From: Deltaproteobacteria bacterium
GTDB lineage: Bacteria > Desulfobacterota > Desulfobulbia > Desulfobulbales > JAGXFP01
Reading direction: 5' to 3'
Length of the DNA: 64,000 nucleotides
NCBI GenBank assembly: GCA_020056965.1
Contig: JAGVGT010000080.1
Span: forward strand, 28,207 to 92,206
The notes beneath the pieces are model-generated. The model searched no databases and had not been told where the DNA came from. It worked only from the letters and a program-made list of their open reading frames with translations. The position numbers and the translations under genes are program-made. This document shows, piece by piece, positions 37,661-47,439 of this stretch (position 1 is the stretch's first letter; each line of letters starts with the position of its first letter).

Positions 37661-38488
37661 GTGAGTAATCCAGCCATTCCAGCTTGTGGGACCAGGCGCA
37701 AGGCGCTGCTGGCTCTTCTGGTCGGGATCATGCTGGCTCTGGTTGGCTGCGCCTATCGGCCGGCCCGTCTGGTGCTGGCTGAGACCGAGGCAGTTGAGGC
37801 CCGTGAGGCTTTCCGGCGGTTGGTCGGCGGTCAGGCCGTCTGCGCCCGGGCGGTGGATGTCGAGGTTACGGTGACCATCTCTTCCCCTTGGCAGTCCGGG
37901 AGTATGAATGGCTATCTCCAATTGCTGGCCCCGGGATTCCTGAAATTTGTCGGGGTCAATCCCCTGGGCCAGCCCCTGGTGCTCATGGCAACCGACGGCG
38001 AAACCGGCCGGTATGTGCTGCCCGGGGAGCGCAAGGTTTACGATGGGCCGCTCTCCGCCGAGGCTGTGCGTCGTTTTTTGCCGGCCGGGCTGGACCCGGC
38101 CCGGAGCTATTATTGGCTGATCGGAAGGCTGCGGCCCGGGCTGGTGAAGATTAGGGAGGTGGCCGGCGACCCGGACGGCAGTGGGGTCTGGGTAGAATTT
38201 CGCTATGAGGGCGAGACGCGGAAGGAGCTGGTGCTTTTTGACCCCCGGCAGCTGACTCTGCGCCGCCATCTGTTGCTGGATGACCAGGGCGGGATAGCCT
38301 TTGAAGTTGAATACGATGCTTACCCGGCCGGGGAGTGTCCCTTGCCGGGGCTAGTCACCATCCGCGGCGATAGCCGCTACGGTCGCCTGGTTCTGCGGCT
38401 GGGCGACTGGCTGCCGGCCGAGGCCCTGACCGGCAACGATTTCCAGATTACCGCACCTGCCGATTTCACCAGGATACCGATAAAGTGA
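37661..38488 (+). CDS. LolB-like/DUF4292 lipoprotein
   Basis: A lipoprotein of about 275 residues. A hydrophobic signal (ALLALLVGIMLALVGC) ends in a good lipobox, LVGC. The mature part has long beta-strand regions such as SGSMNGYLQLLAPGFLKFVGV and LVLFDPRQLTLRRHLLLDD, in line with a LolB/LppX-like half barrel. The GTG at 37661 is taken; TTG at 37649 is possible, and neither has a strong ribosome-binding site. The stop overlaps the next gene's GTG. A role in lipid or lipoprotein handling is inferred from fold similarity only. Confidence 0.7.
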   Translation: MSNPAIPACGTRRKALLALLVGIMLALVGCAYRPARLVLAETEAVEAREAFRRLVGGQAVCARAVDVEVTVTISSPWQSGSMNGYLQLLAPGFLKFVGVNPLGQPLVLMATDGETGRYVLPGERKVYDGPLSAEAVRRFLPAGLDPARSYYWLIGRLRPGLVKIREVAGDPDGSGVWVEFRYEGETRKELVLFDPRQLTLRRHLLLDDQGGIAFEVEYDAYPAGECPLPGLVTIRGDSRYGRLVLRLGDWLPAEALTGNDFQITAPADFTRIPIK

Positions 38489-41031
38489 TACTAGATGAAC
38501 TGCTGCCGCTGGTGGCGAGACCCAGCCGCTATAGCGGCAGTGAATTCAATTTGACCCGTAAGGACTGGGATAGCGCTGAAGTGCGCCTGGCCCTGATCTT
38601 TCCCGACCTGTACGAGATCGGCATGTCCCACCAGGGGCTGCAGATTCTCTACCACCTGGTCAACGACCACCCGGGGTTTTTGGCCGAGCGGGCCTACGTG
38701 CCGGCTCCGGACCTGGAGGCCCTGCTGCGCGACCGGGGAGACAGGCTTTTTTCCCTGGAATCCCGCCGTCCCTTGGCCGACTTTGATATTCTGGGCATTA
38801 CCCTGCCTTACGAACTCTGCTACACCAATATCCTGACCATTCTCGATCTGGCCGGGCTGCCCTTGCGGAGCCGCGATCGGGACCAGAGCCATCCCCTGGT
38901 TTTGGGTGGCGGCCCCTGCGCCTTTCATCCAGAACCGGTGGCCGATTTTTTTGATGCCATCCTCCTGGGAGACGGCGAGGAGGCGATTGTTGAGATCGCC
39001 GAGCTGGTGGCTACCCTGAAGCGCGAGGGAGCCGGGCGGGGTGAGGTGTTGGCCCGGTTGGCCGGGGTGGAGGGGGTCTATGTCCCGGCGCTATTCCTGC
39101 CGCGCTATGACGAGGCGGGCCGCTTCCAGGGTATGGTCAGCGGTGATGGCAGTCCGGCCCGGCCGGTCCGGCGACGGATACTGGCCGATCTCGAAAATTC
39201 GCCCTACCATCCGCCCCTGGTGCCCGTGACCAGGATCGTCCACGACCGGTTGGGGATTGAGATCGCCCGCGGCTGCACCCGGGGCTGCCGATTCTGCCAG
39301 GCCGGCATGATCTATCGGCCGGTGCGGGAGCGCACCCCGGCCCGGATCATGGAACTGGCCGAGCGGGGGATCGGTGACTCCGGCTTCGACGAGTTGGCCC
39401 TGCTCTCGTTAAGTACCGGTGACTACTCCTGCCTCTCCCCTTTGTTGGTTGAGCTGATGAACCGTTTCGCCCGGGAGCGGGTCTCGGTCTCGATGCCCTC
39501 CATGCGGGTCGGCACCCTGACCCCGGAGATCATGACCCAGATCCAGCGGGTCCGCAAGACCGGCTTCACCCTGGCCCCCGAGGCCGGCACCGACCGGCTG
39601 CGGCGGGTGATCAACAAGGGGATCACCGAGGAGGATCTGCTTTCCGCCAGCCGCTCGGCCTTCGAGCTGGGCTGGAAGCTGCTCAAATTCTACTTCATGT
39701 TTGGTCTGCCCACCGAGACCGACGAGGATCTGGCCGCCATTCCGGCCCTGGTCGGTCGGGCCTTCGCCACCGTCACCAACCGGCCGGGGCGGCAGATCAA
39801 TGTCAGCATCGCCACCTTCGTGCCCAAGCCGCACACCCCGTTCCAGCGGGCGCGCCAGCTGAGCATCGACGAGGGTTTCGCCCGCATTGATTATCTAAAA
39901 AAAGCCCTGCGCGGCAAGCATTTCCAGCTCAAGTGGGGCGATCCCCGCCAGAGCTATCTTGAGGGGGTCATGTCGCGGGGCGACCGGCGCTTGGCCGAGG
40001 TCATCGAAAGGGCCTGGCGACTGGGGGCGCGGCTGGATGCCTGGAACGAACATTTCCGCCTGGACACCTGGCGGCAGGCGGCCCAGGAAGGCGGGATCGA
40101 GCTTGACCAATATCTGCGGGAGCGGGAGCGCCATGAACCGTTGCCCTGGCAACACCTGGACTGTGGGGTGGCAGCCGAATTTATCGAGGCCGAGGCCGAG
40201 CGGGCTCTTGAAGAGCTGTACACCCCGGACTGCCGCAACCACGGATGCCAGAAATGCGGGCTTTGCGATTTCAAGACGGTGCGCCCCGTGGTCTGCCGGG
40301 CTGACGAACTTATTCCAGCTGTGACGGCGGCGGGCGAACCCGAACAGCCGGACCTGAAGGATGGCACGGCCCCCCGTTACTACTACCGGTTGACCTACAG
40401 CCGCACCGGCCCCACTCGCTTCCTCGGGCACCTGGAGGTTCTCCAAGTCTTCTTCCGGGTGCTGCGGCGGGTCGGCGTGCCGATTTGCTACTCCCAGGGG
40501 TTCAACCCCTCGCCCCGGGTGACCTTCAGCCCGGCTCTGCCGCTGGGCACCGAGAGTATGGCCGAATACCTGATCGTCGAGGTCACTGCGCCGCTGGTCG
40601 ATTCGGAGGCAATCCGCGCCGCTTTCAACCGGCAGCTGCCGGAAGGTTTCGCGGTGCGGGAGCTGGCGGCTGATTCCGGACGGATTGAGCAGCGGGTTTT
40701 GACCTGTTATCATATCGCGACCGGTATTTCGGTTGACCAGGCGGCCCTGGCTGCTTTTCTGGCCGCCGAGACTTGCGAGGTGACGGTGCGCCGCAAGGGT
40801 GTAGCGCGGCGGGTGGCGGCCCGGGAGCTGGTCCGAGACCTGGCAGTGACACCGGAGGGCGGCATTGAACTGCAGCTGCTCAGCGCCCCCAGCCAACCGG
40901 TGCTCAAGCCGGTCGAACTGGTCCGGGCCGTGCTTGGACTGGGCGAGGCGCAGGCCGCCGGGCTGAGGGTCACCAAAATGTGGTGGCGTGAAGAGCCCGA
41001 CCCGGTTCCGGACCGCCCCGCCGGACCATGA
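38485..41031 (+). CDS. TIGR03960 radical SAM protein fused to DUF2344 (TIGR03936)
   Basis: An 848-residue fusion. The N-terminal part (about 1-600) is a B12-binding-like plus radical SAM protein of the TIGR03960 type, with the FeS motif at C264, C268 and C271 (ARGCTRGCRFCQAG). A Cys cluster follows at DCRNHGCQKCGLCDF. The last roughly 220 residues (YRLTYSRTGPTRFLGHLEVL onward) are the DUF2344 domain. The GTG at 38485 overlaps the previous stop. This fusion is typically encoded just before rng, as here. The family's substrate is unknown; an RNA modification is likely from context. Confidence 0.9.
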   Translation: MILDELLPLVARPSRYSGSEFNLTRKDWDSAEVRLALIFPDLYEIGMSHQGLQILYHLVNDHPGFLAERAYVPAPDLEALLRDRGDRLFSLESRRPLADFDILGITLPYELCYTNILTILDLAGLPLRSRDRDQSHPLVLGGGPCAFHPEPVADFFDAILLGDGEEAIVEIAELVATLKREGAGRGEVLARLAGVEGVYVPALFLPRYDEAGRFQGMVSGDGSPARPVRRRILADLENSPYHPPLVPVTRIVHDRLGIEIARGCTRGCRFCQAGMIYRPVRERTPARIMELAERGIGDSGFDELALLSLSTGDYSCLSPLLVELMNRFARERVSVSMPSMRVGTLTPEIMTQIQRVRKTGFTLAPEAGTDRLRRVINKGITEEDLLSASRSAFELGWKLLKFYFMFGLPTETDEDLAAIPALVGRAFATVTNRPGRQINVSIATFVPKPHTPFQRARQLSIDEGFARIDYLKKALRGKHFQLKWGDPRQSYLEGVMSRGDRRLAEVIERAWRLGARLDAWNEHFRLDTWRQAAQEGGIELDQYLRERERHEPLPWQHLDCGVAAEFIEAEAERALEELYTPDCRNHGCQKCGLCDFKTVRPVVCRADELIPAVTAAGEPEQPDLKDGTAPRYYYRLTYSRTGPTRFLGHLEVLQVFFRVLRRVGVPICYSQGFNPSPRVTFSPALPLGTESMAEYLIVEVTAPLVDSEAIRAAFNRQLPEGFAVRELAADSGRIEQRVLTCYHIATGISVDQAALAAFLAAETCEVTVRRKGVARRVAARELVRDLAVTPEGGIELQLLSAPSQPVLKPVELVRAVLGLGEAQAAGLRVTKMWWREEPDPVPDRPAGP

Positions 41032-41091
41032 CCGCCGAATTGCCATCTATCTGGGGCTGCGGCCCTGACGCTATAACCGAGGTTTTGTAAT

Positions 41092-42642
41092 ATGGCCACC
41101 GATCTGATCGTCAACGCCACTTCCTTTGAAATCCGCATCGCTCTAGTCGAATTCGGCAATCTGGTCGAATTTTACCTGGAGCGGCCGGCCGAAAAGGGGT
41201 TGGTCAGCAATATTTACAAGGGCATCGTCAAGCGGGTTTTGCCCGGCATGCAGGCGGCCTTCGTCGATATCGGCCTGGAGCGCACCGGTTTCCTCTACGT
41301 CGATGATGTCAACGTCAAGCGGAATGGCAACGGCAACGGCGAGCACCGTGAAATCGCCGCCTGCGACCCCGACGACGAGGAACGCAGCTGTTGCGGGGGC
41401 ACGATCTCCGAGACCTTGCCGGTCCGTCCGCACGGGATGCACATCGAGGACCTGCTCACCGAGGGGCAGGAGATCATGGTGCAGATCTGCAAGGATCCCA
41501 TCGGCACCAAGGGGGCCCGGCTCACCTGCAACATCACGCTGCCCTGTCGGAACGTGGTGTTCATGCCGATGACCGATCATATCGGCATCTCCCGCAAGAT
41601 CGAGGATGAGGGAACCCGGCAGCTCTTGAAGGAGATCATTGAAGATCTGCGTCCGGCCGGCACCGGCTTCATCGTCCGGACCGTCGGGGAGTCCGCCTCC
41701 CACAGCGACCTGGAGGCCGACATGGAGTTTCTCCTGCATCTCTGGGACGAGATTCGTGATCATGCCTCCAAGGTCTCGGCGCCCAGCCTGGTGCACGAGG
41801 ACCTTGACCTTACCCTGCGGATGATCCGGGATACCTTTTCGCCCGAGGTTGACCGGTTGATTGTCGATAACCGGATGGTTTGCGAGCGGATACTTAAATT
41901 TGTCGAAACCTTCGCCCCGCACCTGCGGACCCGGGTCCAGCTCTACCAGGAGAAGGCGCCGATCTTCGACGTTTACGGCATTGAGGTGGACATCAATCGG
42001 GCCCTCGAGAAGAAGATCTGGCTGCGCTGCGGTGGCTATATCATCATCGAGGCCACCGAGGCCCTGACTGTGGTCGATGTCAACACCGGCCGTTACGTGG
42101 GCAAGAACGATCTGGAGGAGACCATCTTCAAGACCAACATGGAGGCGGTCAAGGAGATTGCCTACCAGTTGCGGCTCCGCAACATCGGCGGGATCATCAT
42201 TATCGACTTCATCGATATGGAGGTTGAATCCCACCGTGACGAGCTGGTCCGGGCCTTGAAAGAGGCGGTCAAGAAGGACAAGAGTCGGGTCAATATCCTC
42301 AAAGTCTCTGAGTTCGGGCTGGTGCAGATGACCAGGAAGCGCAGCTCGGATTCGCTGTTCAACGCCCTCTGCGAACCATGTTTCTACTGCCATGGCGACG
42401 GCATTATCAAATCGCGCGACACCATCTGCTACGAGATCCTCCGGAAGATTCTGGTCACTGCCGAAAAGATGGGCGACAGCAATGTCACGGTCCGGGTCAA
42501 CCCCCAGGTGGCGGCGATCATGTCGCGGGAAGAATCGGCCACCGTTCACAACATTGAGGAACAGACCGGCCGCCGGATCACCGTAGTGCCGGATAAGGAG
42601 TTGCACATCGAAAAGTACGAGATTGTCTGGGAACAAAAGTGA
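41092..42642 (+). CDS. rng: Ribonuclease G/E family endoribonuclease
   Basis: A 516-residue RNase G-type enzyme for rRNA and mRNA processing. The N-terminal S1 domain has GIVKRVLPGMQAAFVDIGLE. The DNase I-like catalytic part has the metal aspartates in VVDVNTGRYVG and IIIDFIDM. The Zn-link is in CEPCFYCHGDG. It has a His/Asn/Gly-rich insertion around residues 75-90 (KRNGNGNGEHRE). It lies upstream of rplU-rpmA-obgE, a common order. Confidence 0.96.
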   Translation: MATDLIVNATSFEIRIALVEFGNLVEFYLERPAEKGLVSNIYKGIVKRVLPGMQAAFVDIGLERTGFLYVDDVNVKRNGNGNGEHREIAACDPDDEERSCCGGTISETLPVRPHGMHIEDLLTEGQEIMVQICKDPIGTKGARLTCNITLPCRNVVFMPMTDHIGISRKIEDEGTRQLLKEIIEDLRPAGTGFIVRTVGESASHSDLEADMEFLLHLWDEIRDHASKVSAPSLVHEDLDLTLRMIRDTFSPEVDRLIVDNRMVCERILKFVETFAPHLRTRVQLYQEKAPIFDVYGIEVDINRALEKKIWLRCGGYIIIEATEALTVVDVNTGRYVGKNDLEETIFKTNMEAVKEIAYQLRLRNIGGIIIIDFIDMEVESHRDELVRALKEAVKKDKSRVNILKVSEFGLVQMTRKRSSDSLFNALCEPCFYCHGDGIIKSRDTICYEILRKILVTAEKMGDSNVTVRVNPQVAAIMSREESATVHNIEEQTGRRITVVPDKELHIEKYEIVWEQK

Positions 42643-42824
42643 GTCGGAAATTACCCGGCGAATCTCCAGGTTCTTCGTTGTTTTCGGTTGACAAATTGGT
42701 GCTTTCTGTTATTTATCTCTGTTTCGCGGGCGAGGCGAAAGCCTTGCCGGTTATTTGACGGGATTGGACACTCCGGTCGGTGGCCGGAATGTGATCACTT
42801 AGAATTATTGAAGTTGGAGGATTT

Positions 42825-43136
42825 ATGTACGCTATCGTTCGTACCGGCGGCAAGCAATATCAGGTCGCTCAGGGAGAGCAGTTTAGGGTGGAGAAACTGG
42901 CCGGTCAGGTTGGTGATACCATCGAACTGCCCGAGGTTCTTTTCGTCGCAGACGGCGAGCAGGTCAAGGTCGGTCAGCCGGTGGTCGAGGGTGCCAAGGT
43001 TACCGCCACCATCATGGCACACGGTAAGGCTAAGAAGGTTCTGGTTTTCAAGAAGAAACGGCGTCAGGGTTATCAGAAGATGCGCGGCCATCGTCAGGAG
43101 TACACGGCCCTGCGGATTGACGGCATCAGCGCTTGA
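42825..43136 (+). CDS. rplU: 50S ribosomal protein L21
   Basis: A 103-residue ribosomal protein with the start MYAIVRTGGKQYQVAQGEQF and the end RRQGYQKMRGHRQEYT. GGAGG precedes the ATG by 6 bases. The 182-bp leader after rng likely contains the rplU promoter; no structure was confidently assigned there. Confidence 0.97.
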   Translation: MYAIVRTGGKQYQVAQGEQFRVEKLAGQVGDTIELPEVLFVADGEQVKVGQPVVEGAKVTATIMAHGKAKKVLVFKKKRRQGYQKMRGHRQEYTALRIDGISA

Positions 43137-43195
43137 ACGGTGGCCGTGGCCGCTAAACAAACAGTACATATTCCGAGTTAGCAAGAGGTGTAGAG

Positions 43196-43474
43196 ATGGC
43201 TCATAAAAAGGCAGGCGGTAGTTCGAGAAACGGTCGTGACAGCTCCGGACAGCGCCGCGGCGTCAAAAGGTTCGGCGGTCAGGTGGTTCGGTCTGGCAAT
43301 ATCCTGGTCCGTCAGCTGGGCACCAAGATCCATCCCGGCACCAACGTTGGTCTCGGTCGTGATTATACCCTGTTCGCCCTGGTGGACGGTGTGGTTAAGT
43401 ACGAGGATTTCGGCAAGGACCGCAAGCGGGTCAGTGTTTATCCCGTTGAGGCCGCGCCCGTAGCAGCGCTTTAA
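43196..43474 (+). CDS. rpmA: 50S ribosomal protein L27
   Basis: A 92-residue ribosomal protein. It starts [16 protein letters not shown] without the N-terminal extension that Firmicutes cleave off, and contains [12 protein letters not shown] and [14 protein letters not shown]. It lies 59 bp after rplU. A GC-rich hairpin separates it from obgE. Confidence 0.97.
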   Translation: MAHKKAGGSSRNGRDSSGQRRGVKRFGGQVVRSGNILVRQLGTKIHPGTNVGLGRDYTLFALVDGVVKYEDFGKDRKRVSVYPVEAAPVAAL

Positions 43475-43550
43475 TTCAAGAGTAGCGGCATTTTCGGCCT
43501 GATCGGCCGGATTCCCCGTGGTCTTGACGTTTAAATAGGTTTTCCCTCAG

Positions 43551-43582
43551 GGGGCCGCCGTTCCTCTTGGGGCGGCGGCCCC
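43551..43582 (+). terminator. Hairpin between rpmA and obgE
   Basis: GGGGCCGCCG (43551-43560) and CGGCGGCCCC (43573-43582) form a 10-bp stem with a 12-base loop, followed by TCTCTTTGTTCC. It ends 41 bp before the obgE ATG and could attenuate transcription from ribosomal genes into obgE. Confidence 0.55.
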
Positions 43583-43623
43583 TCTCTTTGTTCCATACCC
43601 CCCAAATTTCCCCGGACACGACG

Positions 43624-44637
43624 ATGGCATTTGTCGATGAGGCCAGATTTTATGTCAAGGCCGGAGACGGCGGCAACGGCTGCGTAAGTTTCCGCCGTGA
43701 AAAGTATGTCCCCAAGGGCGGGCCGGACGGCGGCGATGGCGGCCGCGGCGGCTCGGTCTTTCTGGAGGCCTCTTCCCGGCTGACCTCCCTTCTTGATTTC
43801 AAATATCGCTCGCACTTCAAGGCCGACAGCGGTAAATCCGGTCAGGGCGCCAAATGCCACGGCCGCAAGGGCGAGGACCGGGTTATTCTGGTACCGGTCG
43901 GCTCGATCATCAAGGATGATGAGACCGGTGTCCCCTTGGTTGATTTGGTTAAGGAAGGGGACCGTTTTGCGATTGCCAAGGGTGGTGAGGGCGGTAATGG
44001 CAACGTCCACTATGCCACCGCCCACAACCGGGCGCCACACCAGGCCGGCAAGGGCGAACCAGGCGAGGAGCGCTGGCTGCGCATCGAATTGAAGCTGATG
44101 GCCGACATCGGTCTGGTCGGGCTGCCCAACGCCGGCAAATCGACCCTGTTGTCCAAGCTCTCCGCCGCCAATCCCAAGGTTGCCGCCTACCCCTTCACCA
44201 CATTGGAACCCCAACTGGGGGTGCTTAACTTTCCATTCCGTGACCCCTGCGTCATCGCCGATATCCCCGGCCTGATCGAGGGGGCCCACACCGGGGCCGG
44301 CCTGGGCCACAAGTTCCTGCGCCATGTGGAGCGGACCCGCATCATTGTGCAGGTTGTCGATGGATCCGGCTCGGACGGGATTGAACCGCTGGCGGCCTTC
44401 CGCACCCTGCTGGAGGAGTTGCGGTTATACAAAGAGGAACTGGCCGACCGGCGCCAGTTGCTGCTGATTAACAAGGTCGATCTCTTGACCCCGGCGGCCC
44501 TGAAGAAGCTGGTTAAGGTTCTGGCCCGTGAGAGTGGTATGGAGGTTTTGCCGGTATCGGCCTTGACCGGCCTGGGGTTGGCCGAGTTGGTGGTGCGAGT
44601 GGGCCAGTTACTGGATGAGATGGAGCTTTCTGCTTAG
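43624..44637 (+). CDS. obgE: GTPase ObgE/CgtA
   Basis: A 337-residue Obg-family GTPase involved in late 50S assembly and stress signalling. The glycine-rich Obg fold (AGDGGNGCVSFRREKYVPKG) is at residues 14-33. The G domain has GLPNAGKSTLLSKLS (G1), DIPGLIEGAHTGAGLG (switch II) and INKVD (G4). The ATG at 43624 is taken because MAFVDEARF is the conserved N terminus; the ribosome-binding site is weak. Confidence 0.96.
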   Translation: MAFVDEARFYVKAGDGGNGCVSFRREKYVPKGGPDGGDGGRGGSVFLEASSRLTSLLDFKYRSHFKADSGKSGQGAKCHGRKGEDRVILVPVGSIIKDDETGVPLVDLVKEGDRFAIAKGGEGGNGNVHYATAHNRAPHQAGKGEPGEERWLRIELKLMADIGLVGLPNAGKSTLLSKLSAANPKVAAYPFTTLEPQLGVLNFPFRDPCVIADIPGLIEGAHTGAGLGHKFLRHVERTRIIVQVVDGSGSDGIEPLAAFRTLLEELRLYKEELADRRQLLLINKVDLLTPAALKKLVKVLARESGMEVLPVSALTGLGLAELVVRVGQLLDEMELSA

Positions 44638-44674
44638 GGACATAGAAATTATAAGAGTACCGTTTATCTTTGCC

Positions 44675-44746
44675 GTCATGCCAGCATGCTTTTAGCTGGC
44701 ATCCAGCGGAGGAACTGGATTCCGGCTTAAATCCTGCCGGAATGAC
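44675..44746. repeat. Paired-hairpin GTCATGCC/GCCGGAATGAC repeat
   Basis: Two hairpins in tandem: GTCATGCCAGC (44675-44685) with GCTGGCAT (44695-44702), then CTGGATTCCGGC (44715-44726) with GCCGGAATGAC (44736-44746). The outer ends GTCAT and ATGAC also pair. Related single or double units occur at 19714-19744 and inside 54666-54819. Confidence 0.65.
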
Positions 44747-44851
44747 AGACTTTTTAAGGCGAGGCAAACTGGCATATCAACAATTATTGAGTCCCTTAGC
44801 CATCTTCAGAGCTAAGCCGTTGAGCAAAAATAAGTCGAACTTCGAGTCCTG

Positions 44852-44920
44852 ACAAGACGGCATAAGGAGCCGTAAAGTCGAGGCAGGACAGTACAAGTTA
44901 TTTTCGCACGGCTCCTAAGA
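44852..44920 (-). repeat. Dispersed palindromic element, copy 2
   Basis: On the minus strand this reads CTTAGGAGCCGTGCGAAAAT, then AACTTG, and ends ACGGCTCCTTATGCCGTCTTG. It aligns along its whole length with 28144-28213 on the plus strand. The AGGAGCCGT and ACGGCTCCT arms form an inverted repeat. It lies just before proB. Confidence 0.65.
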
Positions 44921-44944
44921 GAGATTTTTTGCGAGTTCACAATC

Positions 44945-46099
44945 ATGACCATCCAACTATCTCTGGCTGAAGGACTCGCCCTGCGCAAGGGCTATCTGGG
45001 CAAAGCGCGACGGGTGGTGGTCAAGGTCGGCAGCGCCGTTTTGACAGGCAGCAGCGGCCTGGACCGTTCTGTTATGGAAAATCTGGCCCGGCAACTGGCG
45101 GCGCTCCGGCACGATGGCCGGGAGGTGATCCTGGTCAGTTCCGGGGCGGTGGCGGCGGGGCGGCGCAAGCTGGGCCTCTCCCAAAAGAAACTGGCCCTGC
45201 GCGAGAAGCAGGCGGTGGCGGCGGCCGGCCAGAGCCATCTGATGCGGACCTACGAGGACATCTTCGCCGGTTTCGATCAGAAGGTCGCCCAGGTTCTGCT
45301 CACCCACGACGATCTCTCCCATCGTGACCGCTATCTCAACGTCCGCAACACCCTCCTCACCCTTCTGGAGTGGGGGCTGATCCCGATCATCAATGAAAAC
45401 GACACCGTCTCGGTGGAGGAGTTGCGCTTCGGCGACAACGACACCCTGGGGGCGATGATCACCAATCTGATCGAGGCCGATCTCTTCGTGGTCCTGACCG
45501 ACGTGGCCGGCCTCTACACCGCTAATCCCATCACCGATCCGTCCGCCGCCCTGGTTACCAACGTGGCCAAGGTCAACGCCGAGGTTGAGGCCATGGCTGG
45601 TAGCCTCACCAGTTCCTTAGGGACCGGGGGGATGCGCAGCAAGGTCACCGCCGCCAAGACCGTGGCCGCCCGGGGCGGCTGCTCCTTCATCGGGCCGGGG
45701 CGACAGGGCAACGTTCTGGACGAACTCTTTGCGGGCGAGTCGGTGGGGACCTTTTTCCTGCCCGCCCAGGCCAAGCTGCAAAGCCGCAAACACTGGATCG
45801 CTTTCACCTTGAAGCCCCAAGGCGAGCTGGTCCTCGACGAGGGGGCCTGCCGGGCCTTAAGCAGTGGCGGTAAGAGTCTGCTGCCCTCGGGAATTGTCGA
45901 GGTCCGGGGCCGGTTCGGGGTGGGGGCTGCCGTGCAGTGCCTGAACCGGGGCGGACAGCCGGTGGCGGTGGGGCTGGTCAATTACCGGGCCGTCGAGATC
46001 GAGCTGATCAAGGGCGCTCACACCGAGCGCATTGAGGAACTTTTGGGCTATAAGGATAGTGATGAGGTCATTCACCGCGACAACCTCGTCGTCCTCTGA
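44945..46099 (+). CDS. proB: Glutamate 5-kinase
   Basis: A 384-residue enzyme catalysing the first step of proline synthesis. The amino-acid kinase domain starts RRVVVKVGSAVLTG and has VSSGAVAAGRRKLG, INENDTVS and GTGGMRSKVTAAK. A C-terminal PUA domain (about 285-370) is present. proA follows after 55 bp. The extra N-terminal 22 residues (MTIQLSLAEGLALRKGYLGK) are slightly longer than usual; the true start could be internal. Confidence 0.95.
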   Translation: MTIQLSLAEGLALRKGYLGKARRVVVKVGSAVLTGSSGLDRSVMENLARQLAALRHDGREVILVSSGAVAAGRRKLGLSQKKLALREKQAVAAAGQSHLMRTYEDIFAGFDQKVAQVLLTHDDLSHRDRYLNVRNTLLTLLEWGLIPIINENDTVSVEELRFGDNDTLGAMITNLIEADLFVVLTDVAGLYTANPITDPSAALVTNVAKVNAEVEAMAGSLTSSLGTGGMRSKVTAAKTVAARGGCSFIGPGRQGNVLDELFAGESVGTFFLPAQAKLQSRKHWIAFTLKPQGELVLDEGACRALSSGGKSLLPSGIVEVRGRFGVGAAVQCLNRGGQPVAVGLVNYRAVEIELIKGAHTERIEELLGYKDSDEVIHRDNLVVL

Positions 46100-46154
46100 T
46101 TGAAGACCAGACCTTGGTTGGATTTATAATTACACTCTGAATGGGAAGATCACG

Positions 46155-47411
46155 ATGAGCATCAGGGAAGAAATAACCAACATGGCGGTTAACGCCAAGC
46201 GGGCCGCTCGGCAGATGGCGGCGTTGTCCACCTCGACCAAGAACCGGGTTCTAGGACACATGGCGGAAGGGCTGGCGGCCGAGCGGGAGTTTATCCAGCA
46301 GGAAAACCGCAAGGATCTGGCGGCCGGTCGCGCCAAGGGGCTTTCCGCCGCCATGCTCGATCGCCTGGAACTTTCCGATCAGGTGATTGACTCCATGGTC
46401 GCCGGCCTGCGGGAGGTCATCGCCCTGCCGGACCCGGTCGGCGAGGTTTCGGAGATGGTCCGGCGGCCCAGCGGCATCTCGGTCGGACGGATGCGCATCC
46501 CCCTGGGGGTGATCGGCATGATCTACGAATCGCGTCCTAATGTGACGGTCGATGCCGCCGCCCTCTGTCTGAAGGCCGGCAACGCCGTCTTCCTGCGGGG
46601 CGGCTCCGAATCGCTCCATTCCAATCTGGCCCTGGCCACGGTTTTGCAGAAGGCCTTGGCGCGTGAGTCGGTCGATCAGGCCGCCGTCCAGGTGGTGCCG
46701 ATGGCTGACCGCGAGGCGGTCAACGTGCTGATCGAACTGGAGGAATATCTGGATCTGATCATCCCCCGGGGCGGCGAGAGTCTGATTCGCTTTGTCGCCC
46801 AGAATTCCCGGGTGCCGGTACTCAAGCATTATAAAGGGGTTTGCCACGTCTTTGCCGATGCCAGCGCTAAAGCGCAAATGGCGGTGGACATCGTCATGAA
46901 CGGCAAGACCCAGCGGCCCGGGGTGTGCAACGCCCTGGAGACCCTGCTGGTCCACCGGTCACAGGCCCAGACCATTTTGCCCCTAGTGGGTGCGGCATTG
47001 ACCGCGGCCGGGGTGGAGATCCGCGGTTGCCCGGAAACCTGCCGGATTCTAGCCCAGGCCAGACCGGCCCAGCCCAGCGACTGGGGTTGTGAATTTCTCG
47101 ATCTGATCCTGGCGGTGCGGGTGGTTGGTGATCTGGATGAGGCGATGGACCACATCGTCGCCCACGGTTCCCAGCATACCGAGGTGATCATCACCGAGGA
47201 CTACAGCCACGCCCAGCGCTTTATCCGCGAGGTCGATGCCTCGGCGGTAATGGTCAACGCCTCGACCCGTTTTTCCGACGGCGGCCAGTTCGGCCTGGGG
47301 GCGGAGATCGGCATCAGCACCAGCAAACTGCACGCCTACGGGCCGATGGGGTTGAAGGAACTGACCGCCCGCAAGTTTATCGTTTACGGCGAGGGCCAGG
47401 TCCGGGCTTAA
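46155..47411 (+). CDS. proA: Gamma-glutamyl phosphate reductase
   Basis: A 418-residue NADPH-dependent reductase, the second step of proline synthesis. The catalytic Cys lies in QRPGVCNALETLLVH, and IPLGVIGMIYESRPNVT and DGGQFGLGAEIGISTSKLHA are family signatures. It forms an operon with proB upstream and nadD downstream, a common arrangement. Confidence 0.97.
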   Translation: MSIREEITNMAVNAKRAARQMAALSTSTKNRVLGHMAEGLAAEREFIQQENRKDLAAGRAKGLSAAMLDRLELSDQVIDSMVAGLREVIALPDPVGEVSEMVRRPSGISVGRMRIPLGVIGMIYESRPNVTVDAAALCLKAGNAVFLRGGSESLHSNLALATVLQKALARESVDQAAVQVVPMADREAVNVLIELEEYLDLIIPRGGESLIRFVAQNSRVPVLKHYKGVCHVFADASAKAQMAVDIVMNGKTQRPGVCNALETLLVHRSQAQTILPLVGAALTAAGVEIRGCPETCRILAQARPAQPSDWGCEFLDLILAVRVVGDLDEAMDHIVAHGSQHTEVIITEDYSHAQRFIREVDASAVMVNASTRFSDGGQFGLGAEIGISTSKLHAYGPMGLKELTARKFIVYGEGQVRA

Positions 47412-47439
47412 AGGCATGGTTACCCCGGAGGACTATACT